This document shows positions 45,847 to 58,092 of a DNA stretch of 64,000 nucleotides, piece by piece (the first letter of the stretch is position 1; the number at the start of each line of letters is the position of its first letter). Both the position numbers and the translations under genes were made by a program. The stretch spans positions 3,638,001 to 3,702,000 of the forward strand of contig NC_080422.1 in assembly GCF_029873635.1 (NCBI RefSeq), read 5' to 3'. The notes under the pieces are model-generated. The model made no database searches. It saw nothing but the letters and a program-made list of their open reading frames with translations, and was not told where the DNA came from. The stretch comes from Malania oleifera (taxonomy: Eukaryota; Streptophyta; Magnoliopsida; Santalales; Ximeniaceae).

Positions 45847-47677
45847 TGTCATGCCCCGAACCCCGAAATGGGACCCAAGGGTGAAAATGAAATCTAACAT
45901 GTCCTTGTATCACACAAAACATCAATAGATACAGTACAACGGACGAGGGTCCGACCCCGGGGGGTTTTCAAACACCCTAAACACATCCAAATACAAACAT
46001 ATATGCAGCGGAAAAATGTCATTCTATATATAGATGCAGTACCATACCAGAGTCTATACAAGAGCAGAAACATGCTTTATCAAACAACGTACAATTGGGT
46101 GCCCAACACATCCCAAAATGGCAACCCACCAAAACATAGTCCTAGCACTTACCCAAGCAATAACCGCAGTACACCGACCACTACGTTCCCTACACCAGGA
46201 CACTAGTTTCGGTTACTCGAAGGACCTGTAAAAATTTACGTATAGTAAGGGTGGGACACCTCTCAGTAAGGAAAAACACAGGTTATATCGGTGTGTGGCA
46301 TTTGAGTGTTATCATGATGCAACATACACGTAATTGAATGTAGTTCCAGTACTAATTTAACAACAGTGCATACACGCACACACACACATGATCAGCAATC
46401 CCGGTGTCGTCACACCCATCGGCCTGAAGCCGGCCCGCGACATACAGCGTTGGCTCGTAGCCAACCCACGAACACGGCGCCACCGGCACATGGCTAGTCC
46501 CTGACTCCTATGACATCGTACCGGCGCTAAATAGGTGGATCCACACCCTTCGGCCTGATCTGCCAGAATAGGCTCGCACCCTCGGATATAGAGTCGGACA
46601 CTCTACCAATCTATGGTTAGCGATTTCATACACCCTTGGATATAGAGCTAGACACTCTCAGTACTTAGAATAATTCAGAACCGCGTTCCTACTAGCATTT
46701 CAACCAATCAGATACACATGCATGCTCATATAACCAAACAAACAACACCCATTTGGTAATCTAAAACCATGATTTTTCAAACACATACAGTTTAAAACAA
46801 GTCAAGGCACGGTCATCCCTATAACATAGTATAAATCAGCATATATGTTCGGTTTTCAACAAAACCAGGGATGCAGCCCGTCGCCCCCTTTTCCCAAAAC
46901 TATAATCATGAAAAATCCATAGTTTTCCTCGTTAGATCCCCCCAAATGAGTAGCCAAAACACACGTACGACCATGAACCACAGTTCTACCGACTCCGATT
47001 TTAAAAATGACTGATATAAACACAATTCCCCTTACCTTTTCCCCAAATAAAAAATCTCGAACTCTAAGACTCCTAACCAGCGAACTGAGTTTCAAAACCT
47101 ACAAATCATAGTACAGAATATACTCACAATACTATTCCCTACGAAATTACTGGATCAGAATTGAACCCCAAGCCTTACCTCAATTTGATGCCAAAACTCG
47201 AAATTCTCCGAAATGGGATTTCGATCTGTAGAAGTTGTAGAGAATCCTTCCACGATCCCTGTGGTAACGTCAGATTCACGATTCTCGCGACAAACGGTGA
47301 AAAATTCTAGAGAGAGGAAGTGTAGGGAGAGTTCTAGAGAGAGAGAAAAGATATTTGAGTTTCTTAATAGTTAAGCAATGAAATTGATATTTATAACCCC
47401 TTTGACCCGGCCGCCCTCATCGACGAAATGGTGTCCTTGTCGACGAGGCTCTATAGTCTTCTTGTCAAAGAGACGGTAACCTCGTCGACGAGCCTGAGAA
47501 CACCGGTTTCCCGAGACTCCTTGGCTTCTCCTCGTCGACAAGCCTCTGAACTTCGTCGACGAGAGATACAAGGCCTTCGTTGACAAACTCTGGCTTCGTC
47601 GACGAAGCCCGTTCAAATTTCAATTTTATCCCTATCTTATTTATTTAAACCCATTTATCACGATTCGGGTTCTTACA
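45847..47677 (-). repeat. Tekay-2 3' LTR
   Basis: 1831 bp; on the minus strand it begins TGTAAGAACC. It has an extra block near 46440-46480 (GTTGGCTCGTAGCCAAC) not present in the other copy. TATAAATAT is at 47387-47395. Confidence 0.93.
47413..47605 (-). promoter_or_regulatory. GTCGAC palindrome array, Tekay-2 3' LTR
   Basis: Members include CTCGTCGACGAG (about 47481), CTCGTCGACAAG (about 47531), CTTCGTCGACGAGA (about 47551), CTTCGTTGACAAA and CTTCGTCGACGAAG (about 47594). It lies directly upstream of the TATA-like box on the minus strand. Confidence 0.75.
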
Positions 47678-47951
47678 TCCTCCCCTCCTTACAAAAATTT
47701 CGTCCTTGAAATTTGCCATCTCTCATTCACAACTCACACATGCAACTGAATACACATACGTCATTTTAGGAAGAAAATTGGTGACTACTACAACGCAGCC
47801 CCTTCATACACATACACACATACACACATACCCTCACTTATAGCGGAAGAATACTGTGGTTACATATACAACTGTCCTAGGAGTTCACAATACACATACT
47901 CCCGACGACTAACCACCTATCTCAACCCCAAGTAGGATAGTATACAAGTGC

Positions 47952-49409
47952 TCAAAACAACTGTAGATACTTCTGGTGTATTTTCGTTTCCAGTTCCCAA
48001 GAAGCTTCCTCAATCTCGTGGTTTTGCGACAATACCTTCACTAACGGTATCTCTTTAGTACGAAACTTCTGAACTTTATGGTCTAGAACCTGAACAGGTA
48101 CCTCCTCATATGCTAAAGTATCCCCAACTTCCAATTCATCATAGCTGATAACATGTGAAGGGTCTAACACATACCTCCTCAACGTGGATACATGAAACGC
48201 ATCGCGAACTCTCAAAAGTGCTAGGGGTAATGCAATCCTATAGGCTACCGGACCCACTCGCTCAAGAACCTCGAATGGTCCAATATACCTCAGGCTCAAC
48301 TTGCCCTTCCTCCCAAATCTCATCACCCCTTTCATCAGAGTGATACGTTGAAATACCTTATCCCCCACCTCGAACTCTAAATCACAGCAGTGAACATCCG
48401 CGTAACTCTTTTGCCGACTCTGAGCTGATCTAATCCTCTCTCGGATCAAACCCACCTTCTCAAACACCTGCTGCACAAGTTCAGGTCCTAACACCTGACG
48501 TTCACCAACCTCATCCCAACACAAAGGAGATCGACACCTCTGACCATACAAAGCCTCAAACGATGTCATCCCGATAATAGCTTTGAAGCTGTTATTATAA
48601 GCGAACTCCACTAGTGGCATAAACTGTATCCAGCTACCACCAAAGTCTAACACATAAACTCGCAACATATCTTCCAAGATCTGTATCATCCTTTCCGATT
48701 GTCCATTAGTCTGAGAGTGGAACACTGTACTAAAAGTAAGTTTTGTCCCCAATGCCTCCTATAAGCTCATCCAGAATCGAGAAGTAAACCTCGGATCCCG
48801 ATTTGAAACAATGGACACCGGTACTACGTGCATTCTCACAATTTCATGCACATTCATATCTGCTAGCCTACTCAAAGGATAGCCAACCTTCATCGATATA
48901 AAATGAACAGATTTTGTCAATCTGTCCACGATCACCTAGATAGCATTCTACCCGTCAAGTGCTGGTGGTAATTCGGTCACAAAGTCCATGGAAATATATT
49001 CCCATTTCCACACCAAAATTTGCAAAGGCTGCAACGGCCCTGTCGGCCTTTGATGTTCAGTTTTCACTTGCTGACACATCAGACACTGCTTCATGAACTG
49101 AGCAATTTGCCTCTTTATACCAGACCACCAGAAGGTCTCACACAAGTCTCGATACATCTTCGTACTACTAGGATGTACCGTATATAAGGAACGATGCGCT
49201 TCCTCCAGAATCGTCATTTTGATCTCGTCGTCATTTAGAACACACAGCCTGATCCCAAACCTCAACACACCCCTGTCAGAGATGTTAAACTCTGTAGCTA
49301 GTCCCTACTGTACCTTTTCCATAATCTCAACTAACTCTGCATCACTAGCTTGCGCGGCTTTTATACGCTCAAACAAGGTCGACTGGACCACCAAACTAGC
49401 AAAGAAAGC
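47952..49409 (-). pseudogene. Tekay-2 integrase with chromodomain-like C-terminus
   Basis: The zinc-binding part is at 49268 downward (EEAHRSLYTVHPSSTKMYRD, CLMCQQVK), with the first catalytic region at DFVTELPPALDG. The second catalytic Asp, in the family's SDRDPRFTS, is Asn here (about 48812), a G-to-A change. From 48752 a long open frame of 266 residues runs to 47952. It holds TNGQSERMIQILEDMLR with the catalytic Glu, the GPFEVLERVGPVAYR segment, and a chromodomain-like tail (VKVLSQNHEIEEASWELE) that in this family helps target insertion to chromatin. Stops and frameshifts separate the parts. Confidence 0.88.
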
Positions 49410-50260
49410 CTAATGATCCTCGGATGTCAATTCTATACCTGAGCTCTCCATATCCCATATGATGTGACACTGAGTTACAACTGCAAATACAGTCGCAAGC
49501 CCTGACTTCTGACTCAACGCATCAGCCACCACATTAACTTTCCTCGGGTGATAACTAATCGTGCATTCGTAGTCCTTAATCAACTCTAGCCATCGCCTCT
49601 GCCTTATGTTCAAATCCTTCTGTGTGAAGAAATACCTGAGACTCTTCTGATCAGTGAAGATCTCACACTGCACACCATACAAATAGTGTCGTCAAATCTT
49701 CAGTGCATATACAACAGCAGCCAATTCTAGATCATGCATAGAATTATTCTTCTCATACTCTTTCAGTTGCCGAGAAGCATACGCTACAACCTTGACCTAC
49801 TGCATAAGCACACATCCCAAATCCTTTAGAGACGCATCGCTATAGATCACAAACCCACCATCCCTCGAAGGAATGGTCAACACGGGAGCAGTAACCAACT
49901 GGTGCTTCAATTCCTAAAAGCACTGCTCGCAATCACTGGTCCACTCAAACTGCACTCCTTTCTTAGTCAATCAAGTCAGAGGCCCAGACAGTTTAGAGAA
50001 CCCCTCCACGAACCGACGATAGTAACCCGCTAGTCCAAGAAAACTCTGAACCTCCTGCACACTCTTTGGCCTCACCTAGTCGACCACAACTTTAATCTTG
50101 CTAGGATCAACTGATATATCATAACCAGTAACCACATGGCCTAAGAATGCAATCTGACTCAACCAGAATTCATACTTCTTCAGTTTAGCATACAACTTCT
50201 TCTCCCGCAGAATCTGTAATACTAACCTTAAATGGTCCTCATGCTCTTCCGAACTCCTCG
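49410..50260 (-). pseudogene. Tekay-2 reverse transcriptase thumb and RNase H
   Basis: Fragments such as FLGHVV-type text, then GGFVIYSDASLKDLGCVLMQ (RNase H start, about 49800-49860), [13 protein letters not shown], and the open frame at 49682-49410 with [20 protein letters not shown] and [13 protein letters not shown]. This is the segment missing from Tekay-1. In-frame stops are present. Confidence 0.8.
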
Positions 50261-50268
50261 AGTATACT

Positions 50269-50450
50269 CAAGGACTTAAATTTCGGTCAAAATGTCAAAT
50301 TTCGACCGAAATTTCGGATTTCGAGGGGTCCCGAAAGGAAATTGAGAGACAGATTTGATTTTGTAAAAATTCGACCGAAATTTCGAGCTTTCAGCAAATT
50401 TCGTCCGAAATTTCGAAAATTTCGGCTCTTCTTCCGAAATTTCCTGGAAT
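50269..50450. repeat. Left subterminal repeats of the hAT element
   Basis: Repeated words TTTCGACCGAAATTTCG, TTTCGTCCGAAATTTCG and CGAAAATTTCGG, many centred on AAATTT. Such clusters bind transposase in hAT elements. Confidence 0.65.
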
Positions 50451-50629
50451 TCATGTGGAAGAAAAAAAAAATAAATTGGAGGGAGGAATTTCAGCACTAT
50501 TCTGAGTATTCTCAGATTTTTTTTTTGCCTTTTCCCACGTGATTGTACACGTTGTGAAACCCGTGAGCTTATACAGTGAAAAAAAAAAATCTCGCAGAGA
50601 TACTCTGCACTCTGCAGATCCATTATTCA

Positions 50630-51898
50630 AACAAATAATTCCATCGACCACTACACAAATTATTTCTATAAATTAACATGCATTCGGATACATACCTCAA
50701 ACTCAAACTCTCAAAAGCCTTCTTCTTCTTCTTCCATCTTCAAACTTCAAAAAAAAAACCCCAGATTCCAAATTTCTGCTACCTCCTGCATCCACTTTTG
50801 AAGTTCGAACTCCGAAAAGCCCTAACCTTCGAATCCCCTCCTGCCAGCCCTTCGAGCCTCTGCCTCTAGCCTTCGGCTTCACCTTCCACCTCCATCGTTG
50901 TCGGCGTCACACACAGTCGCAGCCAGCCGCAAGAACTCTAGCCTGCACTCTTCCTTTCTGCCGAGGCCCTCGCTGAGCTGCGAGCAAGAAACCGAGAGAA
51001 GAGAAACGAGGGACGAGAATTGGAGCCTCTGTCGCCCCTCCCTCCACGAGCAGCAGTAGCCAGCAGCTCCACAAAATAAAAAGGCTGCCTTAAAGGCTGG
51101 TTTATATTTTAAATTAGATGTCTTAACTCTTAAGTTTTTACATTTACTCAAAATCCCCCTTTCCCCCAATATATTTACAGCAATGCCCTCCTCTCTCATT
51201 TACTATTTACCCCTTAGTTAATGTTACTAACTTACTAGTTACTAACTTACTACTTACTACTTTACTAGTATACTAAATAATAAGTTAGTATAAATGTATA
51301 ATAAATAATTAGTTAATAACTAGTAAATTTAATAATTAAATAAAATTAGAATAATTTACTATTATTGTCTTATTATAGTATAAATTAAAAAATTATTTCA
51401 TTTATTTAAATATATTCATTTTAAAAATTTATTACTTAATAATAATTTTCTAAAAATTATCATTAATTTTGTAATTTTAATTTAATAATTTAATATTTCT
51501 CTTAGTAATTAATTTATCTTTATTTAGCATCGAAATATTTTTATTTTAAAATTATAGAGTAACATCCAAATAATTTTTTTTTTTTTTACAAATTTAGAGT
51601 AATTTAACATCTAATCAATATAGCCTAGTAATTAAATAAATTAAAGTACTTATTAGCTTAATATAGTTTAAATTATTTCATTTATTTGACTAATTTAATT
51701 TCCATAATTTATTGGTAATTTTGTACATTATCATTAAATTTTGTAAATTTAATTTAATATTTTAATGTTTGTCTTATTTATTGAGATTATATTGATAATA
51801 AAACATCTCAAATAATTTGCTTTTAAAATTGTTGACTAATTTAACACCTAATTTTTGATTCATTGTTACCTTGTAGGAAAGTAAAATTATCTACAAAA
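50630..51898 (+). promoter_or_regulatory. Probable hAT promoter, 5' UTR and leader intron
   Basis: A TATA-like TCTATAAATTAAC occurs near 50667. A pyrimidine-rich possible leader follows (50700-50880), then a very AT-rich stretch (51110-51870) with intron character. An acceptor-like CTTGTAG|GAAAG at about 51875 stands shortly before the transposase ATG. No coding exon was recognised here. Confidence 0.4.
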
Positions 51899-54800
51899 AT
51901 GTCTGAAGGAAGAAAACAAGATCCAGCATGGGAACATGGATACCCGATGCCCAATGTCAAGAATGGATTTATTTGCAAATACTGCAGAATACAAATGAAA
52001 AGTGGTGGTGCAACAAGATTAAAAATGCACCTAGCAAATTACGACCCGCAGCATAATATAAAATTCTGCGACAAAGTACCTCCAGAAGTTAAGCAGGAAA
52101 TGAGAATTGTTTTAGAAAGAAAAACAATAGCTAAGGCCAAAAAAATAGAAAGAATGGATCAAATAAAAAATGAATTGCGTGGGAACTTGATGCAATCACA
52201 ACAAATTGATGAAGTTGATGATGTTGACGATATTGCATACCCGCCTGACATTTCTTCCTATGAAAGGTCTGCATATCGTCAAGCATTCTATGCTTCAAAA
52301 CAGACGGAATGGGAAAGAGACCAATCTCGTAGGTTTGTAGGTAGGCAACAAGGAGGCAGTTCAGGGGCTGATAGTAGTGCAGGGCAACCTCAGATGAGGC
52401 GATCTCAAAGTGTGAGAGAGCCAGAAATAGAGCCATATATTTCAAAGCCTTCTCAACATTACAAGTCAGATGCAGCAAAACAAAGAAACTTGAAAAATTT
52501 ATTCAAAGGAGGTAAAATAAAAGAAGAAATGAATAGGTTGATTTCGAAGTTTTTTATATATGATAATGTTCCACCTGAGAAGGCAAAATCACCTCATTTT
52601 AAAAACATGGTATGGGGTTGCCAATCAGCTGGAACGGGAGTCGATCCACCGACACCCTATGAAATCAGAACAAAATACCTTGATTTAGAGGTAAAAGAAA
52701 TGGAAGACCACGTACAAGAAGTGAAGAAAAAGTGGGCCACGTATGGCTGCACTATAATGTGTGATGGATGGACAGGCCCTACAAAATTATCCATCATAAA
52801 TTTCATGGTTTACTCGAAAGGAAGCACAATTTTTCTAAAGTCGGTAGATGCTTCTGACAAAATAAAAGACCATGAATACATATATTCCTTATTAAAACAT
52901 GTTGTGCAAGAGGTAGGAAAGCAACATGTTGTCCAAGTGGTGACCGATAATGGTAGTGCCTACAAGAAAGCGGGTCTAAAATTAATGAAAAAAATTCAAC
53001 TTGTATTGGACTCCTTGCGCCACTCATTGTATTGATCTCATTTTTGAAGAGATCGGAAAAAGAGAGGCAATAAGCATAGTGATCTTGCAGGGGAGACCAT
53101 ATCACTTATTTTATATATAATCATGGATGGTTGCTTGCTAAAATGAGGGAGCACTGTCAAGGGGATATTGTGCGTCCAGGGGCCACACGATTTGCTACAA
53201 ACTACATTGCACTTGATAGCCTACAAAAAAAAAGAGTAGGTTTAAAATCTCTATTCACATCTGATGAATGGGCTGAGCATGCTCTTAGTCGAACAAAAAT
53301 GGGTAGAGAAATTGAAAGTACAGTTCTTAACCATCAATTTTGGGATAGAGTGGCAAAAGTTTGTAACATTTATGAGCCTATATATCGAGTATTGCGTATA
53401 GTTGACAGTGAAGTGTGGCCAACATTAGGAGTTGTGTTTGAAGCAATAAGGGTGATGAAAGAGGCCATTGAAATAGGTGCAAGAAGTGCAAGATGGGTTC
53501 TCAAAGTCATCAATGACCGGTGGGAAAGAACCCTTGAACATCCTCTTCATGCAGCAGGTATAAAATATTTATAAATTTCAAGAAATTCATATATCAAAAT
53601 ACTTATTACATATTTATATTTTACTTTATTTAATTGGCAGCTTATTTCTTAAATCCAAAATGTCAATACAAAGAAGGTGTTGGGGAAGATCCTTATTTTC
53701 TTGATGCAGTTCACAAAGTTTTTAACACCCTTGAGCCACATTCCTCGGGCCTGGATCAAATTGGAAATGAGGTATATTTTTAAATAAAATAAGTCTTAAT
53801 CTATGTTTAATTATTCAATAACAATATTTTTTTTTAGATTATTATATTTAGAGATGCTAAAAGAAGCTTTGGAGAAGCAGCTGCTAAAGCAGCTAGGGCA
53901 ACCATGGCACCTGGTAAGTATTTTTATATAAATGTACAATACAAAGTTACAAACTTCAAGTATAATCTACTAAGTAGTAAATACTAACTTGTGTTCTTAA
54001 AACATCTTGCACAGCTGATTGGTGGATGATGTATGGATCAAGTGCTCCAATCCTAAGAAAGCTAGCATTGCGCATTTTGTCACAAACCGCATCTTCATCA
54101 GCTTGTGAACGAAATTGGAGCACATTTGCACTCATTCACACAAAGCAAAGAAATAGACTAGCCTACAGCAGACTTCAGCAGCTTGTTTTTTGTTATTACA
54201 ACATGAAGCTTCGAATAAGAGATATGGAGGCCGAAATGGACAAAGTGGCTGAACAAGATCCCCTGGACCTTCTTGACATATCAGTTGAATTGGGTGATGA
54301 GGATGAGTATCCACTTTTTCAATGGATTAGGCCATCTCATCTTGATGAACGAGACGGAAGTCCCCATCCACAAATGGCCAAGCATGCACAAGATGACTTT
54401 GGCATCGATGTTAATCAGGTAATGGTAGAAGAAGTAATATCTAGTAGTGATGATTCTCAAATGAATCTTGGATCTAGATATGGAACTTCATCTATGCCCT
54501 CTGGTGGTGATGATGATAATGACGACGATGATGCTGGTGGTGACGGATCTAACCCCGGCGATAGCAGTGGGCAAGGTGGTGATGGTGGGGACTATGGAGG
54601 AAATGAAGGATGGCAAGATTATAGACCAGAAGTGGAATATACACGTCCTTCCCAACTAGAAGATGAGGGTCCACAAAGAGAAACACGTCCAGTTGATAGG
54701 CAGTACAGTCGTAGAAAAGGAAAAGGGAAGATGCATCAAATAGAAGAGGATACCTTTTCCCTTAGTATGGAATCTATGAGTATAGGAACAGAGCACGACT

Positions 54801-55240
54801 CTAATAGTTATGGTAGTTATGAATCTACACAGAACAGCTCCTCACAATCTACATATGGCCAACCGTTTTCACATGCAAATGAGCAGGCACAACAATATGG
54901 AAATTGGCAACCACATGTCTATGGGTATGGACAAACACGTCAAGAATATGGGTATGAGTATGACCAGTTTGTAAATGCAAAACAATCCTATGGACATACA
55001 CAACAAGTAGAACATGCAAGAAGAAATCCTAGCACACGAAGATCTTCTGACCGAGTAGAAACTGCCATGAACCAGATGACTACGGAGGAGTATGAACAAC
55101 ACATGTACACCTATACTCAATATTTTGGAAATTATATGACATGGAGTGATTATTGTAAACAATATATGTCATCTCGAAATCCTAATGATAGGGATAGGAG
55201 AGATGACTTTGAGCCACCAAGAAAGTCCATGTGGTATTAG
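51899..55240 (+). pseudogene. hAT transposase, four coding exons, two single-base lesions
   Basis: Exons: 51899-53557, 53641-53771, 53838-53913, 54015-55240, with GT-AG introns and matching phases. Domains in order: a BED zinc finger (DPAWEHG, CKYCRIQMKSGGATRLKMHLA); a DUF659 segment (CTIMCDGWTGP, VVTDNGSAYKKAG); the central region (VRPGATRFATNYIALDSL); and the C-terminal dimerisation domain (SACERNWSTFALIHTKQRNR). The reading frame shifts once near 52990, at a run of seven A, and again near 53080, by a GGGG run. Between them the expected NLYWTPCATHCIDLIFEE segment is intact in another frame. Both sites are homopolymers, so sequencing error is possible. After the dimerisation domain a further 350 or so residues form an acidic, Gly/Asp-rich, then Gln/Tyr-rich tail. 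Confidence 0.88.
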
Positions 55241-55499
55241 ATCATTAAATGTATAATTTTTATTGAAAATGTAGTTGTTTAAATGATAATTTGTTGCCTT
55301 ATATCTTAAAGGAATAGCTTCAAAACTTTATAATCATTTGAATGTTCTTCAGTTCATAGTTTGTTTCGCGATATGCAGTTTAATATCCTACACACTAGAA
55401 ACTTGTCATATATGCATTTTTTTAATGTATTTTGATACCATATTAAGTATAATAATCTTTTCTAATATTTCCTAAAGTTTTATTTTAAATTTCCATTAT

Positions 55500-55625
55500 T
55501 TACTATAAATTTTCGTAATTTCTTTAAATCGAAATCGAAATCGAAATAGAAATCGAAATTGAAATCGAAATTTCCGTAAATTGAGACCATCGAAATTTCC
55601 ATCGAAATCGAAATTTAAGTCCTTG
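55500..55625. repeat. Right subterminal repeats of the hAT element
   Basis: A run of ATCGAAATCGAAATCGAAA words, then CATCGAAATTTCCATCGAA, ends at the TIR. The left side uses the same CGAAATTTCG core. Confidence 0.65.
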
Positions 55626-55633
55626 AGTATACT

Positions 55634-56640
55634 AGAATGTCGTTAATAAATACCACTACGAACTGGTCTAGGTACTTATGGAAAACCCTGTTCATCATAT
55701 CCACGAACATCGTCGGAGCATTCGTCAACCTAAAAGGCATGACTAAGAACTCATAGTGGCCATATCTGGTTCGGAAAGTCGTCTTCGCCACATCCTCCGA
55801 TCTGAACCTCACCTGATGATATCCTGACCGCAAGTCGATCTTCGAAAAGACCCTCGTCCCCTGCAACTGGTCAAAAAGATCATCGATACGAGGTAAAGGA
55901 TAATGATTCTTTATAGTTACCTTGTTAATCTCACGGTAATCAATGCACATCCGCATCAACCCGTCTTTCTTCTTCACAAACAATACTGGAGCTCCCTAGG
56001 GCGAAACACTAGGTCGAATGAAAACCCTGTCTAGTAATTCCTGCAACTGCTCCTTCAACTCTCGAAGTTCTGCTAGAGCCATCCCGTATGGAGCTTTAGA
56101 GAACGGCGTCTTACTAGGCAATAACTCTATAGCAAACTCCACCTCTCAATCCGAAGGTAAACCAGATAAATCATCTGGAAACACATCCAGGAACTCGCCG
56201 ACTACCAGAATATCCTTGAGTCTCAACTCATCCTGCGGCAATTCTTGCACACAAGCTAAGTACCCCTGACATCCGTCTAGGAGCAACATTCTCACCTGTA
56301 GGGCCAATAGAATCTGTGGCGCTGGACACACACATGATCCCACGAATTCATATTCCTGCTTCCCAGGAGGTTTGGACACTACTACCTTCTTACGACAGTC
56401 AATCACAGCATAACTGGAGAACAACCAATCCATCCCCAAAATGACATCAAACCCTGACATGTCGTATATCGCGAGGTTCGCCGGTAGCAGCTTCCCCTAA
56501 ATTACCACTGGGTAGTCTTCCAACATCTTCCTACAAAATGATACACTCCCAGATGGCGTAGTAACAAATAACACCTCGTTCATGTCTCGGGTCTCAACCC
56601 TATACCATCCTACAAAATTCGCAGATATAAACGAATGGGT
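55634..56640 (-). pseudogene. Tekay-2 protease and reverse transcriptase palm
   Basis: The protease reads VLFVSGATHSF where FDSGATHSF is expected: the catalytic Asp is Val. Next is FDVILGMDWL (about 56440). The palm has [34 protein letters not shown] and [15 protein letters not shown]. The catalytic box reads FINDILVYS (55640-55665): the first Asp is Asn. It is cut off there by the hAT. Confidence 0.85.
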
Positions 56641-56668
56641 TGCACCCGAAACAAACAAAACAGAAGTT

Positions 56669-57769
56669 TTATTTTGAAAACAATAATAAAGTACCTATCA
56701 CCACGTTTCCTGCAAGTTCAGCGTCCGCTGGAGTAAGAGAATATACTATGGCCAGAGCTCTATTCGTCTGAACGGTTCCCCGAGGTATCTGGTTGCTTCC
56801 CCAGTTCACACTAGATGCAAGTACGTCTCGCTTTGGTGCACGACAATCACGAAATATGTGACTTGGCTGGCCACAGTTGTAACAGTTACCCCCAAATGAC
56901 CGACACTCACCCTCGTGCCATCTACGACATCTGGTACAACGTCCAATAGTCTGGCTCACCTAAGACTCTTGGCACTCGGTATTCTGACGGTAGCCCGAGC
57001 CTCTGTTCCTCTTCTTCCATGATCCATGACAAGATCCTAACTGAGAACCAGATAGTACTGTCCTCTTCCTCGTTTCCTGATCCACCTCATCCTCTCAGAT
57101 ACCGGTCTCAATCATCGTGACTTTATCCACCAACACCGAGAACTAGCAGATCTAAAGCATACCCACTAGTTTTCGGATATCCTTCCTCAAGCCCTTCTTG
57201 AACCTTCGAGTCTTCTCATACTCGCTCGATATCAAACACGGCGCAAATCGGGATAGCTCTATGTACCGAGCCGCATACCCTTGCACCGTCATACTCTCCT
57301 GAGTCATAGCAGAAAACTCATCCGCCTTTACATCACGCACAGAAGCCGGGAAGTATCTGTCGAAGAATACCTCCTTGAAACGGCTCCATGACATCTCCTC
57401 AAGGCCGCCCCTCTGCTTCTCCAACAAATTCACTGCAGTCCACCATCGACCCGCCTCCCCAAATAGCTGGAAGGTAGTATAGAGGACTCGCTGTCTATTC
57501 GTGTAGTGCAGGACTTCCAAAATCCTCTCAATCTTCTCCATCTTGTCCTCAGCTATCGTCGGGTCAGGTCCTCCAGAGAACGTCGAAGGATGCATGCGTG
57601 TGAACCTCTCAATGGTGCACCCCGCAGTAGTAGGAGAGCGCTCGCGTCTCCTCACACTCCGCCCGATCTCCTATAAAACCTGCCTTGTCAAATCTCGAGG
57701 CACAAAAGGAGACTCATCATTCGCAGTCTCCTCGGAGCCACTTCCTAGGTCATTATCCTTGGGCTCCAT
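56669..57769 (-). pseudogene. Tekay-2 gag with CCHC finger
   Basis: The ATG at 57769 opens MEPKDNDLGSGSEET, as in Tekay-1. FTRMHPSTFSGGPDP, VLYTTFQLFGEAGRWW and RFKEVFFDRYFPAS follow. The finger CYNCGQPSHIFRDC (about 56850-56890) has the CCHC spacing. Stops occur near 57675 and 57150. Confidence 0.85.
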
Positions 57770-58072
57770 TCTGCAGCCCAATAGGAAACTATTAGTATCC
57801 CTATAACATATACAGTTAACACAATGATTTACACTAATCATGTTAACAACTCCATACCAGGTTCAGGTCCGTCCTATCGCACCAACACAAAAGTCATCAA
57901 TGATCTGTCATGCTTTTACTGGAATCGTCATTCTAGGAAAAACACGGAATATTGTCAACAAATCCCGGTCTAGCAACCGAACAACCCTCAACCAACTCTA
58001 CCCACATCCACATCCTATACTCTGGTATGTACTCACATCTAAGCCTAACCAAGTCAACAAAACTAACAATCT

Positions 58073-58090
58073 GGTTAACTCTGATACCAA
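58073..58090 (-). other. Tekay-2 primer binding site
   Basis: TTGGTATCAGAGTTAACC on the minus strand, two bases after the 5' LTR; tRNA-Met type. Confidence 0.85.
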
Positions 58091-58092
58091 GT

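Larger units (their letters stand above)
50269..55625 (+). mobile_element. hAT transposon with transposase
   Basis: The ends are CAAGGACTTAAATTTCG and its exact inverted complement. The flanks are the 8-bp TSD AGTATACT (50261-50268, 55626-55633), itself palindromic. The empty site is visible in Tekay-1 as CGAGTATACCAGAA. The element is 5357 bp and carries a spliced transposase on the plus strand. It inserted just past the FIND codons of the Tekay-2 reverse transcriptase. Confidence 0.92.
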
